64,000 bases of DNA, from NCBI RefSeq assembly GCF_003702045.1, contig NZ_RBTP01000069.1:62001-126000 (forward strand), in the 5' to 3' direction. A model generated the notes under the pieces. The model worked only from the letters and a program-made list of their open reading frames with translations. It did no database searches and had not been told where the DNA came from. The first letter of the stretch is position 1. Each line of letters starts with the position of its first letter. Source of the DNA: Pseudomonas viridiflava. GTDB lineage: Bacteria > Pseudomonadota > Gammaproteobacteria > Pseudomonadales > Pseudomonadaceae. Of the stretch, positions 8,981 through 16,735 are shown in pieces. The position numbers and the translations under genes are program-made.

Positions 8981-9535
8981 TCAGTGCAGCGACGGCTTGG
9001 GTTCGGCAGCCGCTGGCTTGTTGCATTCAGTGAACAGCAACAACGGCGCAACGCGCAGGTATTCCATCACTTCCATGTAGTCGGTTTCGCCGTCTTCGGA
9101 CTCTTCCAGCGCGTCCTGTACCTGAGCGATGGCCGCCAGATCCTGGAGGACTTCGGTCGCTTCGATGCTCAGTACCTTGTCACCGGCTGCCAGACCGAAG
9201 CCCGACAGGAAGCCCTGGCACCACTGACCCAGCGCGGCAGCACGCTCAGCCAAGGGCTCGTCATCGCCCGGCAGCAGCAAAACGACGGTCATGTCATCGC
9301 TGGTGAGTTCGCCCTTGACCATTTCCTGCAGACCCACAAGGGCCTGACGAACGTTGTCTTGCGGCTCGGTTTCCAGCAGCACCGAAGCGTCGGCAAACCA
9401 GCCTTCGTTGTCGAAGCCTGCGCCTGCGCAACTGCGGCCCAGCAGCAGGCCATGAAGTTCAGCGGGGGAAACCGGGTGGCCACTGCCGTTGAGCAAGGTG
9501 GCGAATGCTTTGTACGGAGAATTCTGAATGGGCAT
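8981..9535 (-). CDS. ygfB: YgfB / UPF0149 family protein
   Basis: This is a 184-residue YgfB-family protein. The family signatures PAELHGLLLGRSCAG near residue 23 and the C-terminal YMEVMEYLRVAPLLLF are clear. It is helical, acidic and without a signal peptide, so cytosolic. In P. aeruginosa the orthologue has been reported to dampen AlpA-dependent expression of the amidase gene ampDh3 and so affect beta-lactam resistance. Whether that role holds here is inference. The gene is just upstream of pepP and diverges from the zauP-zapA pair across a 147 bp gap that must hold both promoters. Confidence 0.92.
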   Translation of the reverse strand: MPIQNSPYKAFATLLNGSGHPVSPAELHGLLLGRSCAGAGFDNEGWFADASVLLETEPQDNVRQALVGLQEMVKGELTSDDMTVVLLLPGDDEPLAERAAALGQWCQGFLSGFGLAAGDKVLSIEATEVLQDLAAIAQVQDALEESEDGETDYMEVMEYLRVAPLLLFTECNKPAAAEPKPSLH

Positions 9536-9682
9536 GGGTAGCTAGTCGCCAAACGGCGCAGTGTCTAGAATGAAGGCCTTGTATCCTAGACTATCCGCGC
9601 GACAAGATCATCAACGCGGCGGTTTGGGCTTTGCCATGATCAATACCCATGCCATTCATCAGAAAGTACTCAGTGGAAAACA

Positions 9683-9892
9683 ATGGAAGACACCGACCTG
9701 CAAGCGCTGATGAAACGCGTGGAGCTGCTACTCAAGCACGCCGAGCAACTTAAAGCCCAAAACGCACTCCTATTAGCTCAGGAAAAATCCTGGCGCGAGG
9801 AACGCGCCCACCTCATTGAAAAGAACGAAATCGCCCGGCAGAAGGTCGAGTCAATGATTTCGCGCCTCAAAGCTTTGGAGCAAGACTCATGA
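9683..9892 (+). CDS. TIGR02449/ZauP-like coiled-coil protein
   Basis: This encodes a 69-residue, almost entirely helical protein. Heptad leucines run through LMKRVELLLKHAEQLKAQN and again in the C-terminal half. Its size and position match the TIGR02449 family found just upstream of zapA in many proteobacteria; the Caulobacter counterpart, ZauP, binds ZapA. Its last four bases overlap the start of zapA (ATGA), indicating translational coupling. A role with ZapA at the division ring is inferred from this arrangement. Confidence 0.85.
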   Translation: MEDTDLQALMKRVELLLKHAEQLKAQNALLLAQEKSWREERAHLIEKNEIARQKVESMISRLKALEQDS

Positions 9893-10218
9893 GTAATGGC
9901 AACAGCGTGACCGTTCAGATCCTCGACAAGGAATATTCCATCATCTGCCCTCAGGAAGAGCGCACCAATCTGGTCAGCGCTGCCCGCTACCTGGATGGAA
10001 AGATGCGTGAAATCCGCAGCAGCGGGAAAGTCATCGGTGCCGACCGCATCGCTGTGATGGCCGCCCTCAATATTACCCACGACTTGCTGCACAAGCAGGA
10101 TTTGCCTGACGTACAGGCCAGCGGATCGACGCGCGAACAGGTTCGCGATCTGCTCGACAAAGTCGATCTGGTGCTGGCAACCGACACGCCCGGCACACCG
10201 GATTCAACACGGGGCTGA
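9889..10218 (+). CDS. zapA: Cell division protein ZapA
   Basis: ZapA bundles FtsZ filaments at the division site. The 109-residue protein has the N-terminal beta domain (VTVQILDKEYSIICP) and the conserved AARYLDGKMREIR helix. A coiled-coil segment rich in I, A, L and D (IGADRIAVMAALNITHDLL) follows. It overlaps the preceding coiled-coil gene by four bases. Directly downstream is the 6S RNA gene and then ygfA, the same zapA-ssrS-ygfA order found in E. coli and P. aeruginosa. Confidence 0.95.
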   Translation: MSNGNSVTVQILDKEYSIICPQEERTNLVSAARYLDGKMREIRSSGKVIGADRIAVMAALNITHDLLHKQDLPDVQASGSTREQVRDLLDKVDLVLATDTPGTPDSTRG

Positions 10219-10250
10219 TTATTTCGGGGCATTTCTGTATACTTGCGCCG
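10215..10250 (+). promoter_or_regulatory. Candidate sigma-70 promoter for 6S RNA
   Basis: TATACT at 10238-10243 is a good -10 box, about 7 bases before the expected 5' end of 6S RNA. The -35 element (CTGATT at 10215-10220, 17 bases upstream) is weak and overlaps the end of zapA. Confidence 0.55.
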
Positions 10251-10430
10251 CTCCCTGGAGTGCTTGCCAGTCGGTCATGTCCCTGAGCCGATACGCACAA
10301 CCACGGGGGTTGCACGTTGGGGTTGGTGTGCATGTCCGCTCGACGGAAAGCCTTAAAACCTCCTGCAATCTCCACCTTGAACTTTCGGGTTCAAGGGCTA
10401 CACCGACAGCGGTTCGTCGGGGAGTCCTCA
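10251..10430 (+). ncRNA. ssrS: 6S RNA
   Basis: The segment shows the hallmarks of gammaproteobacterial 6S RNA. The 5' end CTCCCTGGAG pairs with the 3' CGGGGAG. The internal blocks CAGTCGGTCATGTCCCTGAG, GTGCATGTCCG, GGAAAGCCTTAA and CCTTGAACTTTCGGGTTCAAGG are recognisable from the Pseudomonas homologue. 6S RNA mimics an open promoter and sequesters the sigma-70 RNA polymerase holoenzyme in stationary phase. It lies between zapA and ygfA, its conserved position. The 3' end is approximate, within a few bases. Confidence 0.93.
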
Positions 10431-10530
10431 TTCAATCCATTGCCAGTCACGCTGTCTGGCGATGAAGATCCTGCCTTGATACCCACCTCAAGGATCAATC
10501 TTTCGGATCAGCCTGCATGACCTTTCGCTC

Positions 10531-11142
10531 ATGACCAGCGCACCTTCGCTCACACGCCCGCAATTGCGTCGCCAATTGCGCAAAGCCCGTCGATCCCTCA
10601 GCCGTAGCCAGCAACGTGAAGCCGCCCGTGGCCTGTATCGCCAATTGGCGCAGCATCCGCTATTCCGGCGCGCCCGACATGTTTCGCTGTACCTGCCGAT
10701 GGACGGTGAGATCGATCCGCGCCTGTTGCTGCGTGCGGCGCAGCGTCGCGGCAAGGCGACGTACCTGCCCGTTCTAAATGCCTGGCCGAGGACTCGCATG
10801 GTTTTCCAGCGCGTACGGCCAGGCGAGAAATTCAAACCCAACCGTTTTCGTATTCCCGAGCCGCGCATCAACCGCGCAAAGCAGCGCCGGATCTGGGCAC
10901 TCGATCTGGTGCTGATGCCATTGGTGGGCTTCGACGACGAAGGGGGACGCCTGGGCATGGGCGGCGGCTTCTATGACCGCAGCCTGGCGTACAGGGCGCG
11001 CAGAAGCACATGGCGCAAGCCGGTGCTGCTTGGGCTGGCCCATGAATGTCAGAAGGTGGAGCGATTGGCGCAGGCCAGTTGGGACGTCCCATTGCAGGGT
11101 ACGGTGTCGGATAAACGCTGGTATCTGGCTCAGGCACTCTGA
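10531..11142 (+). CDS. ygfA: 5-formyltetrahydrofolate cyclo-ligase
   Basis: This enzyme converts 5-formyl-THF to 5,10-methenyl-THF using ATP. The 203-residue protein has the family's N-terminal basic helix (RRQLRKARRSLS) and the YLPMDGEIDPRLL segment. It also has the C-terminal signature DLVLMPLVGFDDEGGRLGMGGGFYDR. It follows the 6S RNA, the same linkage as in E. coli where ssrS and ygfA are co-transcribed. Processing of a 6S-ygfA precursor is likely here but inferred. Confidence 0.93.
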   Translation: MTSAPSLTRPQLRRQLRKARRSLSRSQQREAARGLYRQLAQHPLFRRARHVSLYLPMDGEIDPRLLLRAAQRRGKATYLPVLNAWPRTRMVFQRVRPGEKFKPNRFRIPEPRINRAKQRRIWALDLVLMPLVGFDDEGGRLGMGGGFYDRSLAYRARRSTWRKPVLLGLAHECQKVERLAQASWDVPLQGTVSDKRWYLAQAL

Positions 11143-11208
11143 CCGGTCGGGCTTCGTTGCGAAAGCGTGCTGACGGTCAGAGCAGGATGGGGTGTATCAA
11201 CGGAGAGA

Positions 11209-11361
11209 TCAGTGCCGACCGGGCACTTTCTGTTGTTGCTGGGTAATCTCGACAGGGATGTCCGCTTTACCTGTCCACAGGCTCTGCGCATAACCGGTTG
11301 TCACGACACCCAAGCCAAACAATACAACCAAAATCCAGAGTAAATCAGGCTTGCGTTTCAT
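11209..11361 (-). CDS. 50-residue single-span membrane peptide
   Basis: A short minus-strand gene reads MKRKPDLLWILVVLFGLGVV, then a TTGYAQSLW segment and a polar Q-rich tail ending in GRH. It has an excellent ribosome site (AAGGAGGG, about six bases before the ATG). The first 25 residues form a basic start plus one hydrophobic segment, so it is a membrane anchor or an uncleaved signal; cleavage after YA is possible. It sits between ygfA and the EVE-domain gene on the opposite strand. No function is recognised. Coding potential rests on the ribosome site, the clean reading frame and the hydrophobic profile. Confidence 0.72.
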   Translation of the reverse strand: MKRKPDLLWILVVLFGLGVVTTGYAQSLWTGKADIPVEITQQQQKVPGRH

Positions 11362-11545
11362 TGACTGCCCTCCTTAGGCAAATCAATACGATGTCAGCAT
11401 CGGTTTTGTGTGAGCCGTGCAGCAGCGTGGTGCTTAAAGGGCGGCATTTTGCGATAACGTGATCGAGTACGCAAATACTGGCACCCACCGACTGTCGGTT
11501 TGTCATCAAACTTACATGAACTTATTTCTTCAGGAGCAACCATTC

Positions 11546-11995
11546 ATGGCCTACTGGCTGATGAAGTCCGAGCCCGACGAGCTCTCGATCAGCGACCTGC
11601 AGCGTCTCGGCGAAACCCGCTGGGACGGTGTGCGCAACTATCAGGCGCGCAACTTCATAAGGTCCATGACGGTGGGCGACGCATTCTTTTTCTATCATTC
11701 CAGTTGCCCCGAGCCCGGCATTGCGGGAATCGCGAAAATCATCAAAGCCGCGTACCCGGACCCGACAGCGCTCGACCCCGACAGCCATTACCACGATGCC
11801 AAGGCCACTCCCGAGAAGAATCCGTGGAGCGCCGTTGATGTGGCGTTCGTGGAGCATTTCGGCAAGGTTCTCGGCCTCGGCTACCTGAAGCAGCAAAGCC
11901 AGCTGGAACAACTGCCTCTGGTGCAAAAGGGTAGCCGACTTTCGGTCATGCCGGTGACCGCCGAACAATGGGCGGCGATTCTGGCACTGCGCTGA
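11546..11995 (+). CDS. EVE domain-containing protein
   Basis: This 149-residue EVE-domain protein has the characteristic start MAYWLMKSEPDE, then TRWDGVRNYQARNF and GDAFFFYHSSC, and it ends with VTAEQW. EVE domains are PUA-like folds related to YTH domains and are thought to bind modified bases. Many stand-alone bacterial versions remain uncharacterised. The ATG at 11546 follows a CAGGAG ribosome site; longer in-frame starts lack one. It converges on the FliL-like gene with only six bases between stop codons. Confidence 0.92.
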   Translation: MAYWLMKSEPDELSISDLQRLGETRWDGVRNYQARNFIRSMTVGDAFFFYHSSCPEPGIAGIAKIIKAAYPDPTALDPDSHYHDAKATPEKNPWSAVDVAFVEHFGKVLGLGYLKQQSQLEQLPLVQKGSRLSVMPVTAEQWAAILALR

Positions 11996-12001
11996 CCAGG
12001 C

Positions 12002-12406
12002 TTACTGGACGATGAAGTTGTTGAACAGGAGGTCTTCAACGACCGGCTTGCCCTCTTCGTCGTTCATGACGCGCTGAACCTGCTTGAGCGCTTCCTGACG
12101 AATGTTCTCTTTCGCTTCGGCGCTGCTCATGCTGTCCACCGTCTGCTGCGTGAACAGCGACACCAGTTGGTTGCGGATCAGCGCGTCATTGCGCTTCACG
12201 GCCGCTTCAGCGTCGGCACCGGCGACGCGCAGCGCAATGTCAGCCTTGTAGACGCGCAGCTTCGGACCGCCGTCGAGCGCATAGTTGCCCACGAACGGCG
12301 GCGTTAGCGACACATACGCCGCCTTGGGCGGACCTTCTTCCTTGGCTTCTTCCTGCGCCATGACAGGCAACGACAAGGCCAGCAACATCAGAATCCACGC
12401 TTTCAC
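12002..12406 (-). CDS. FliL-family basal-body-associated-like protein
   Basis: This 134-residue protein has a signal-like N-terminus (VKAWILMLLALSLPVMAQ), an acidic linker and a FliL-type domain. Key segments are YVSLTPPFVGNYA, LRVYKADIALRV and the C-terminal VVEDLLFNNFIVQ. The GTG at 12406 is chosen because AAGGAG lies six bases upstream; the in-frame ATG further upstream has no ribosome site. No flagellar gene is nearby. It is a FliL-like protein outside the flagellar cluster, and any link to flagellar or stator function is inference. Confidence 0.82.
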   Translation of the reverse strand: MKAWILMLLALSLPVMAQEEAKEEGPPKAAYVSLTPPFVGNYALDGGPKLRVYKADIALRVAGADAEAAVKRNDALIRNQLVSLFTQQTVDSMSSAEAKENIRQEALKQVQRVMNDEEGKPVVEDLLFNNFIVQ

Positions 12407-12548
12407 AGTCCACTCCTTAATACGATTCGCCACACAGCTTATACAGCCGGTACAGCTTATGTGTACTTATCAGGCCGAGTCATGCTCATTGACCCGCACA
12501 CCCGCTTAACTGACTTTATCGGCCATCTCTGGAAAAGGAATAGCCCCG

Positions 12549-13535
12549 ATGAAAGCCCTCTTGTGCAAAGCCTTCGGCCCCGCCAGTACGCTGGTGCTCG
12601 AAGATATCCCTGCTCCTGACGTCAAGAAGAACGAAATCCTGCTCGACGTCCACGCCGCCGGGGTCAACTTTCCGGACACACTGATCATAGAAGGTAAATA
12701 CCAGTTCAAGCCGCCCTTCCCCTTTTCACCAGGTGGCGAAGCAGCCGGCGTGATCTCGGCCGTCGGGGAAAAGGTCACTCACTTGAAAACCGGCGACCGC
12801 GTCATGGCCCTCACCGGCTGGGGCAGCTTCGCCGAGCAGGTCGCCGTGCCGAACTACAACGTGCTGCCGATCCCTGAAAGCATGGACTTCACCGTTGCCG
12901 CCGCCTTCAGCATGACCTATGGCACCTCGATGCACGCCCTCAAGCAACGCGCCAACCTGCAGCCCGGCGAAACCCTGCTGGTGCTCGGCGCATCCGGCGG
13001 CGTCGGCCTGGCTGCGGTGGAAATCGGCAAGGCGCTGGGTGCACGCGTCATCGCCGCTGCAAGCTCGGCAGAGAAACTTGAAGTCGCCAAAAACGCAGGC
13101 GCCGACGAACTCATCAACTACACCGACACCAGCCTCAAGGATGAAATCAAACGCCTCACCAACGGCAACGGCGCCGACGTGATCTACGACCCGGTCGGCG
13201 GCGACCTCTTCGACCAGGCCATCCGCGCCATCGCCTGGAACGGACGCCTGCTGGTCGTCGGCTTCGCCAGCGGCCGCATTCCCGAACTGCCGGTCAACCT
13301 GGCCTTGCTCAAAGGCGCTTCGGTCGTGGGGGTGTTCTGGGGTTCCTTTGCACAGCGCCAGCCGCAGGATAACGCCGCGAACTTCAAGCAGCTGTTTGCG
13401 TGGTTTGAAGAAGGGAAGTTGAAGCCGCTGGTGTCGCAGGTCTATCCGCTGGAGCGGGCTGGTGAGGCGATTGATGCGTTGGGGGGAAGGCGGGCTGTGG
13501 GGAAGGTGGTGATAAGCATGAAAAACCAAATTTAA
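12549..13535 (+). CDS. Zinc-free quinone oxidoreductase of the MDR superfamily
   Basis: The 328-residue protein is a medium-chain NADPH:quinone oxidoreductase. It has the GroES-like N-terminal domain with HAAGVNFPDTLIIEGKYQ and the nucleotide motif GASGGVGLAAVEIGKALGA near residue 143. The VGFASGRIP segment follows near residue 235. The catalytic zinc ligands of alcohol dehydrogenases are absent, as expected for the quinone reductase branch. The substrate is unknown. It is the last housekeeping gene before the AT-rich bacteriocin locus, whose first gene begins 66 bp downstream. Confidence 0.9.
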   Translation: MKALLCKAFGPASTLVLEDIPAPDVKKNEILLDVHAAGVNFPDTLIIEGKYQFKPPFPFSPGGEAAGVISAVGEKVTHLKTGDRVMALTGWGSFAEQVAVPNYNVLPIPESMDFTVAAAFSMTYGTSMHALKQRANLQPGETLLVLGASGGVGLAAVEIGKALGARVIAAASSAEKLEVAKNAGADELINYTDTSLKDEIKRLTNGNGADVIYDPVGGDLFDQAIRAIAWNGRLLVVGFASGRIPELPVNLALLKGASVVGVFWGSFAQRQPQDNAANFKQLFAWFEEGKLKPLVSQVYPLERAGEAIDALGGRRAVGKVVISMKNQI

Positions 13536-13601
13536 AATATTTATATACATCGGGAGTGCATAAAAAACCAAACAACATAGCCATACAGAAAGGAGAACTG
13601 T

Positions 13602-15536
13602 ATGGCTATCAGAAAAAAAAGACAGACCAATTTATTAAAGGACACAACTACCGGGACTGTAAACATTAGTCACGGCAGCTCGTCAAAACCGCAAAATACA
13701 GGCTTTTTCGGGAGCAGTTTCACCAATACGGGTTCCTCTAGCCGTAAGAGACGACGCAGGCGACTGCATGCCCGCGCACTGCAGGCTGCCCAAGCAATAG
13801 CTGAGGCCGAAGCCATCGCACAGGTCGAGCGGCAAGCTCAGGAACATGCGCAGAGCCTGGCAAGAGCGCAACATGAACGTGAACAACGCGTAAAAGCCGA
13901 AGAAACAGCGAGAGCACACGCAGAAGCTGTTATACGCGCCCAAGCCGAGAAAGAACAAGCATACCGACACACCATAAACTTGTTGACCAATTCTTTTCGA
14001 ATTGAAAGTCAGGATATAGCACGACACTACACAACAAAGTCTGCGAGTTTATCCGAGTCGATAGCGCAGGAGATTGGCTTCGTTGATTCGCAACGGGTTC
14101 CCCATACTGGGCAGCAAGCACTCGATCTCATCCTTCACGAGAAAGCGCAGATCAACTACTTGATCGCCATGAAGAGTGCTGATCGGGACGCAATAAATAA
14201 TGCACTTACGGCAAGTGGTACAGGCGTAGGCAACCCGGATTCAGGCCAGTACAAACATTTTCTGGAAGCCCATAGCAACGGTGATGCGAATCTTTCACAT
14301 CAGCTTCATCGACGATGGATAGACGCCTATACGCAGACCCAACAGTCGCAGTTGCTTTCACAAGCTATCGCATTACTCGAAGAACGATCTAACCAACTCT
14401 CCACACAGCATGCCGAGTTATCGCACGCCTTCAGATCGGCCAGGGAGACAGAGGAGTCCGTCTCCGCGAAACAGGCCAACACTCTCTGGAAGGCCGTAGC
14501 ACCTCCAGCGCTGTCGGCAACCACTGCTGGGATCGAAACGGTACAGACAAGGGCGGCCCAACTGGCGAAGGAATATTTTGTTCGAATCGCTTCAAAGGCA
14601 CTCACACGCAATGCAGGTCTCGCGCTAGCCGCTTATGCGCCGACCCTGGGCGATGCCGAGCGGCCTTCGCCCGTAGTCGGCACGCCCCTTTCACAGCTCA
14701 ATTTGCCTGAAACGCTGGACCTGGCTTACGTCGCCAGTGTGGGCGGTGCCATTGATGTACCTCATCGACTGGTCGAATCCACCGATAGTGAACGCTCGCT
14801 CACGCAGTGGACGGCAACCGATGGAGTAAAACTCGGCACGAAGGTTCGTGTACGAACATTCACCTACAACGCCCAGAACAACACCTACGAATTTATCCGA
14901 GACGGTGAATCCACACCGGCACTGATCTGGACCCCAATAGCACGACCGGCTGACAGCTCGACTGTCTCGCCTGTGAATCCACCAGCGCTGCCTGCTGATC
15001 CGGGCAGCGCCGTGTATCCGGTCGCTCCCGAGCTGGAGACGTACCCGGCGATCGATCGAAACGATCCTGATGACTACATTCTCGTATCGCCGATTGACTC
15101 AGGGCTGCCAGACACCTATCTGCTATTCAAGGACCCGAGGTCGATTCCGGGGGTGGCGAGCGGGTATGGCGGACCGGTTGATGCAAACTGGCTGAAAGAC
15201 CCTGCGAAGGGTGAGGGAGTACCCATTCCATCAAGTATTGCGGAGCAACTCAGAGGTCAGAAATTCAATAGCTTTGACGGGCTACGACGGGCAATTTGGT
15301 TAGCTGTATCCAATGATGCGGAGCTAAGCAGACACATAGGGGCGGCTAACCTGAGAGAACTTTCGCAACACCGCGCTCCCTACGCACCTGTAGCCGACAG
15401 TATGGGTAAGCGTATCAAATATGAAATTCATCATAAGCATTGGATCAGTCAAGGTGGGCAAGTGTACGATCTGGACAATCTGATCATTATGACTCCGAAA
15501 GAGCACATTGATACTCACAGGACACTAAAACCATGA
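13602..15536 (+). CDS. S-type pyocin-like DNase bacteriocin
   Basis: This 644-residue protein is a nuclease bacteriocin. Residues 1-50 are Ser/Thr/Gly-rich and end in a basic run (RKRRRRR). Residues 55-290 are largely Ala/Glu/Gln-rich helix with coiled-coil character. Residues 370-510 match the S-type pyocin translocation domain (LTQWTATDGVKLGTKVRVR, IWTP). Residues 515-642 match the colicin E9/pyocin S HNH DNase. His610-His611, Asn626, His635 and His639 have the spacing of E9 His102-His103, His127 and His131, so the active site looks intact. An AAAGGAG site precedes the start. The stop overlaps the immunity gene by four bases. No LexA-type or PrtN-type box was recognised in the 66 bp upstream. 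Confidence 0.93.
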   Translation: MAIRKKRQTNLLKDTTTGTVNISHGSSSKPQNTGFFGSSFTNTGSSSRKRRRRRLHARALQAAQAIAEAEAIAQVERQAQEHAQSLARAQHEREQRVKAEETARAHAEAVIRAQAEKEQAYRHTINLLTNSFRIESQDIARHYTTKSASLSESIAQEIGFVDSQRVPHTGQQALDLILHEKAQINYLIAMKSADRDAINNALTASGTGVGNPDSGQYKHFLEAHSNGDANLSHQLHRRWIDAYTQTQQSQLLSQAIALLEERSNQLSTQHAELSHAFRSARETEESVSAKQANTLWKAVAPPALSATTAGIETVQTRAAQLAKEYFVRIASKALTRNAGLALAAYAPTLGDAERPSPVVGTPLSQLNLPETLDLAYVASVGGAIDVPHRLVESTDSERSLTQWTATDGVKLGTKVRVRTFTYNAQNNTYEFIRDGESTPALIWTPIARPADSSTVSPVNPPALPADPGSAVYPVAPELETYPAIDRNDPDDYILVSPIDSGLPDTYLLFKDPRSIPGVASGYGGPVDANWLKDPAKGEGVPIPSSIAEQLRGQKFNSFDGLRRAIWLAVSNDAELSRHIGAANLRELSQHRAPYAPVADSMGKRIKYEIHHKHWISQGGQVYDLDNLIIMTPKEHIDTHRTLKP

Positions 15537-15811
15537 ACCGAAAGTCAAAACTTGAAGAGTACACCGAAGCTGAGTTCACAGCACTTGTGAACGAACTGTT
15601 CATCGGACCCGACGGTGTAAGTGAAGACGAAGAGGAGCAGTACCTTATTGACCTTGCTCTTTACATTGAAGAAATCACTGAGCATCCTGAAAAGACAGAC
15701 CTTTTATTCTACCCACCCGCAGATCGAGAAGACAGCGCCAACGGCGTCATACAGGAAATCAAGGCATGGAGAGCGCAGAGTGGCAAGTCGGGGTTCAAAC
15801 AGACCGACTAA
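15533..15811 (+). CDS. Colicin E9/pyocin-type DNase immunity protein
   Basis: The 92-residue acidic protein inhibits the cognate HNH nuclease. It follows the Im2/Im9 pattern: YTEAEFTALV at residues 10-19, EEITEHPEKTDLLFYPP across helices II-III, and the C-terminal GVIQEIKAWRAQSGKSGFKQ. In Im9 the helix III pair is Tyr54-Tyr55; here the first position is Phe59 and the second Tyr60. The gene starts inside the stop codon region of the bacteriocin gene (ATGA overlap), ensuring coupled synthesis of toxin and antidote. Confidence 0.94.
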   Translation: MNRKSKLEEYTEAEFTALVNELFIGPDGVSEDEEEQYLIDLALYIEEITEHPEKTDLLFYPPADREDSANGVIQEIKAWRAQSGKSGFKQTD

Positions 15812-15876
15812 ACCAATACCACACACTATCCACTATTGATTTTCAGCAACAATAACAATCAAAAAGGAATTGAATC

Positions 15877-16668
15877 ATGGAAGAATTAAATCATCACCTG
15901 CAACAACTACCTAATTTTTTGCAGGCTGAACTTGCCGCTCACGTTGGCAGATTGAGCGGACTTGAATACATAGGGATTACTGAGCGATACATACATACAG
16001 CTTTTCACCTGATTAACAGCAAACGAGCACCGTTGCAGCAAGCACACATCGATAACGTACGTTTCATGTGGGGTGATGTACGCTCTACAAAGCTCGACAT
16101 GGAAAACAAAGCCTTGTTGCGCAGCTTGCCGGGGGGTGGCCAGACCGACTTCTACTCCATGACGGTCGATGCTGATTTTCATCTGCAGAGCATTCGCTTT
16201 CTAAACGAGTTCAAAGCAGGCCTCGAATCGTTACACAGCAGGCTTAAAGAGCAGCAACGCCAGCATGCCGTGCTTGTTGCTCAAGAAGCCGCACGCCGCG
16301 CAGCCGAAGATGCTGCTCGGGCACGAATGCAGGCGGAAGAAGCCGCCCGGCGCATGGCAGAAGAACACGCCGCGCAGCAGCGTGCCCGAGAGGCCGCACT
16401 GCAGCTCGCGCAACGCCAGATTGAAGAGGCAGCGCGCGAAGTTGCACATAGAAAAGCCGAGGAAGCATTAAGGCTGGCATCAGAATCAGTACGTACAGCG
16501 GAAGCGATGCTGGGGCCTGAGGCAACAAAGCATATAGGTGTTGCCCTGAACGCACTCAAAAATGCCATTGAGTTTGCCGTTTTAGAATGCTCAAACGCAC
16601 TGAGTGCTCAAGGCGTATCCAATGCTGAGCATTTTGAAGCCGTAGGAAAAATGAAAGTATTTGATTAA
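15877..16668 (+). CDS. Unknown coiled-coil protein of the bacteriocin locus
   Basis: This 263-residue protein of unknown function lies 65 bp after the immunity gene on the same strand, with its own AAAAAGGA ribosome site. Residues 1-120 are a mixed helical domain with no recognised motif (GLEYIGITERYIHTAFHL, QTDFYSMTVDADFHLQSIRF). Residues 120-215 are an Ala/Glu/Arg-rich coiled coil resembling the helical part of the adjacent bacteriocin. Residues 215-263 form a compact tail with two cysteine-free helices around a central Cys. There is no signal peptide or membrane segment, so it is not a lysis protein. It could be an accessory, chaperone or regulatory factor of the bacteriocin, or an unrelated passenger. 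Confidence 0.75.
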   Translation: MEELNHHLQQLPNFLQAELAAHVGRLSGLEYIGITERYIHTAFHLINSKRAPLQQAHIDNVRFMWGDVRSTKLDMENKALLRSLPGGGQTDFYSMTVDADFHLQSIRFLNEFKAGLESLHSRLKEQQRQHAVLVAQEAARRAAEDAARARMQAEEAARRMAEEHAAQQRAREAALQLAQRQIEEAAREVAHRKAEEALRLASESVRTAEAMLGPEATKHIGVALNALKNAIEFAVLECSNALSAQGVSNAEHFEAVGKMKVFD

Positions 16669-16682
16669 CTGACAGCCGCAGC

Positions 16683-16715
16683 CGCCAGTTCAAGATTCCG
16701 TCGCCCGAACTGGCG
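16683..16715. terminator. Hairpin between convergent genes
   Basis: CGCCAGTTC and GAACTGGCG form a nine-pair stem with a 15-base loop, 15 bp after the coiled-coil gene and 20 bp before the end of the TonB_C gene on the opposite strand. There is no U-run, so termination is uncertain. Confidence 0.45.
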
Positions 16716-16735
16716 TCACGGTCCAGCAGCTTCCT

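Noticed and set aside
13536..13601. LexA or PrtN box upstream of the bacteriocin
   Set aside because: The 66 bp contain no CTGT-N8-ACAG dyad nor an evident P-box, so SOS or PrtN control is not supported by sequence alone.
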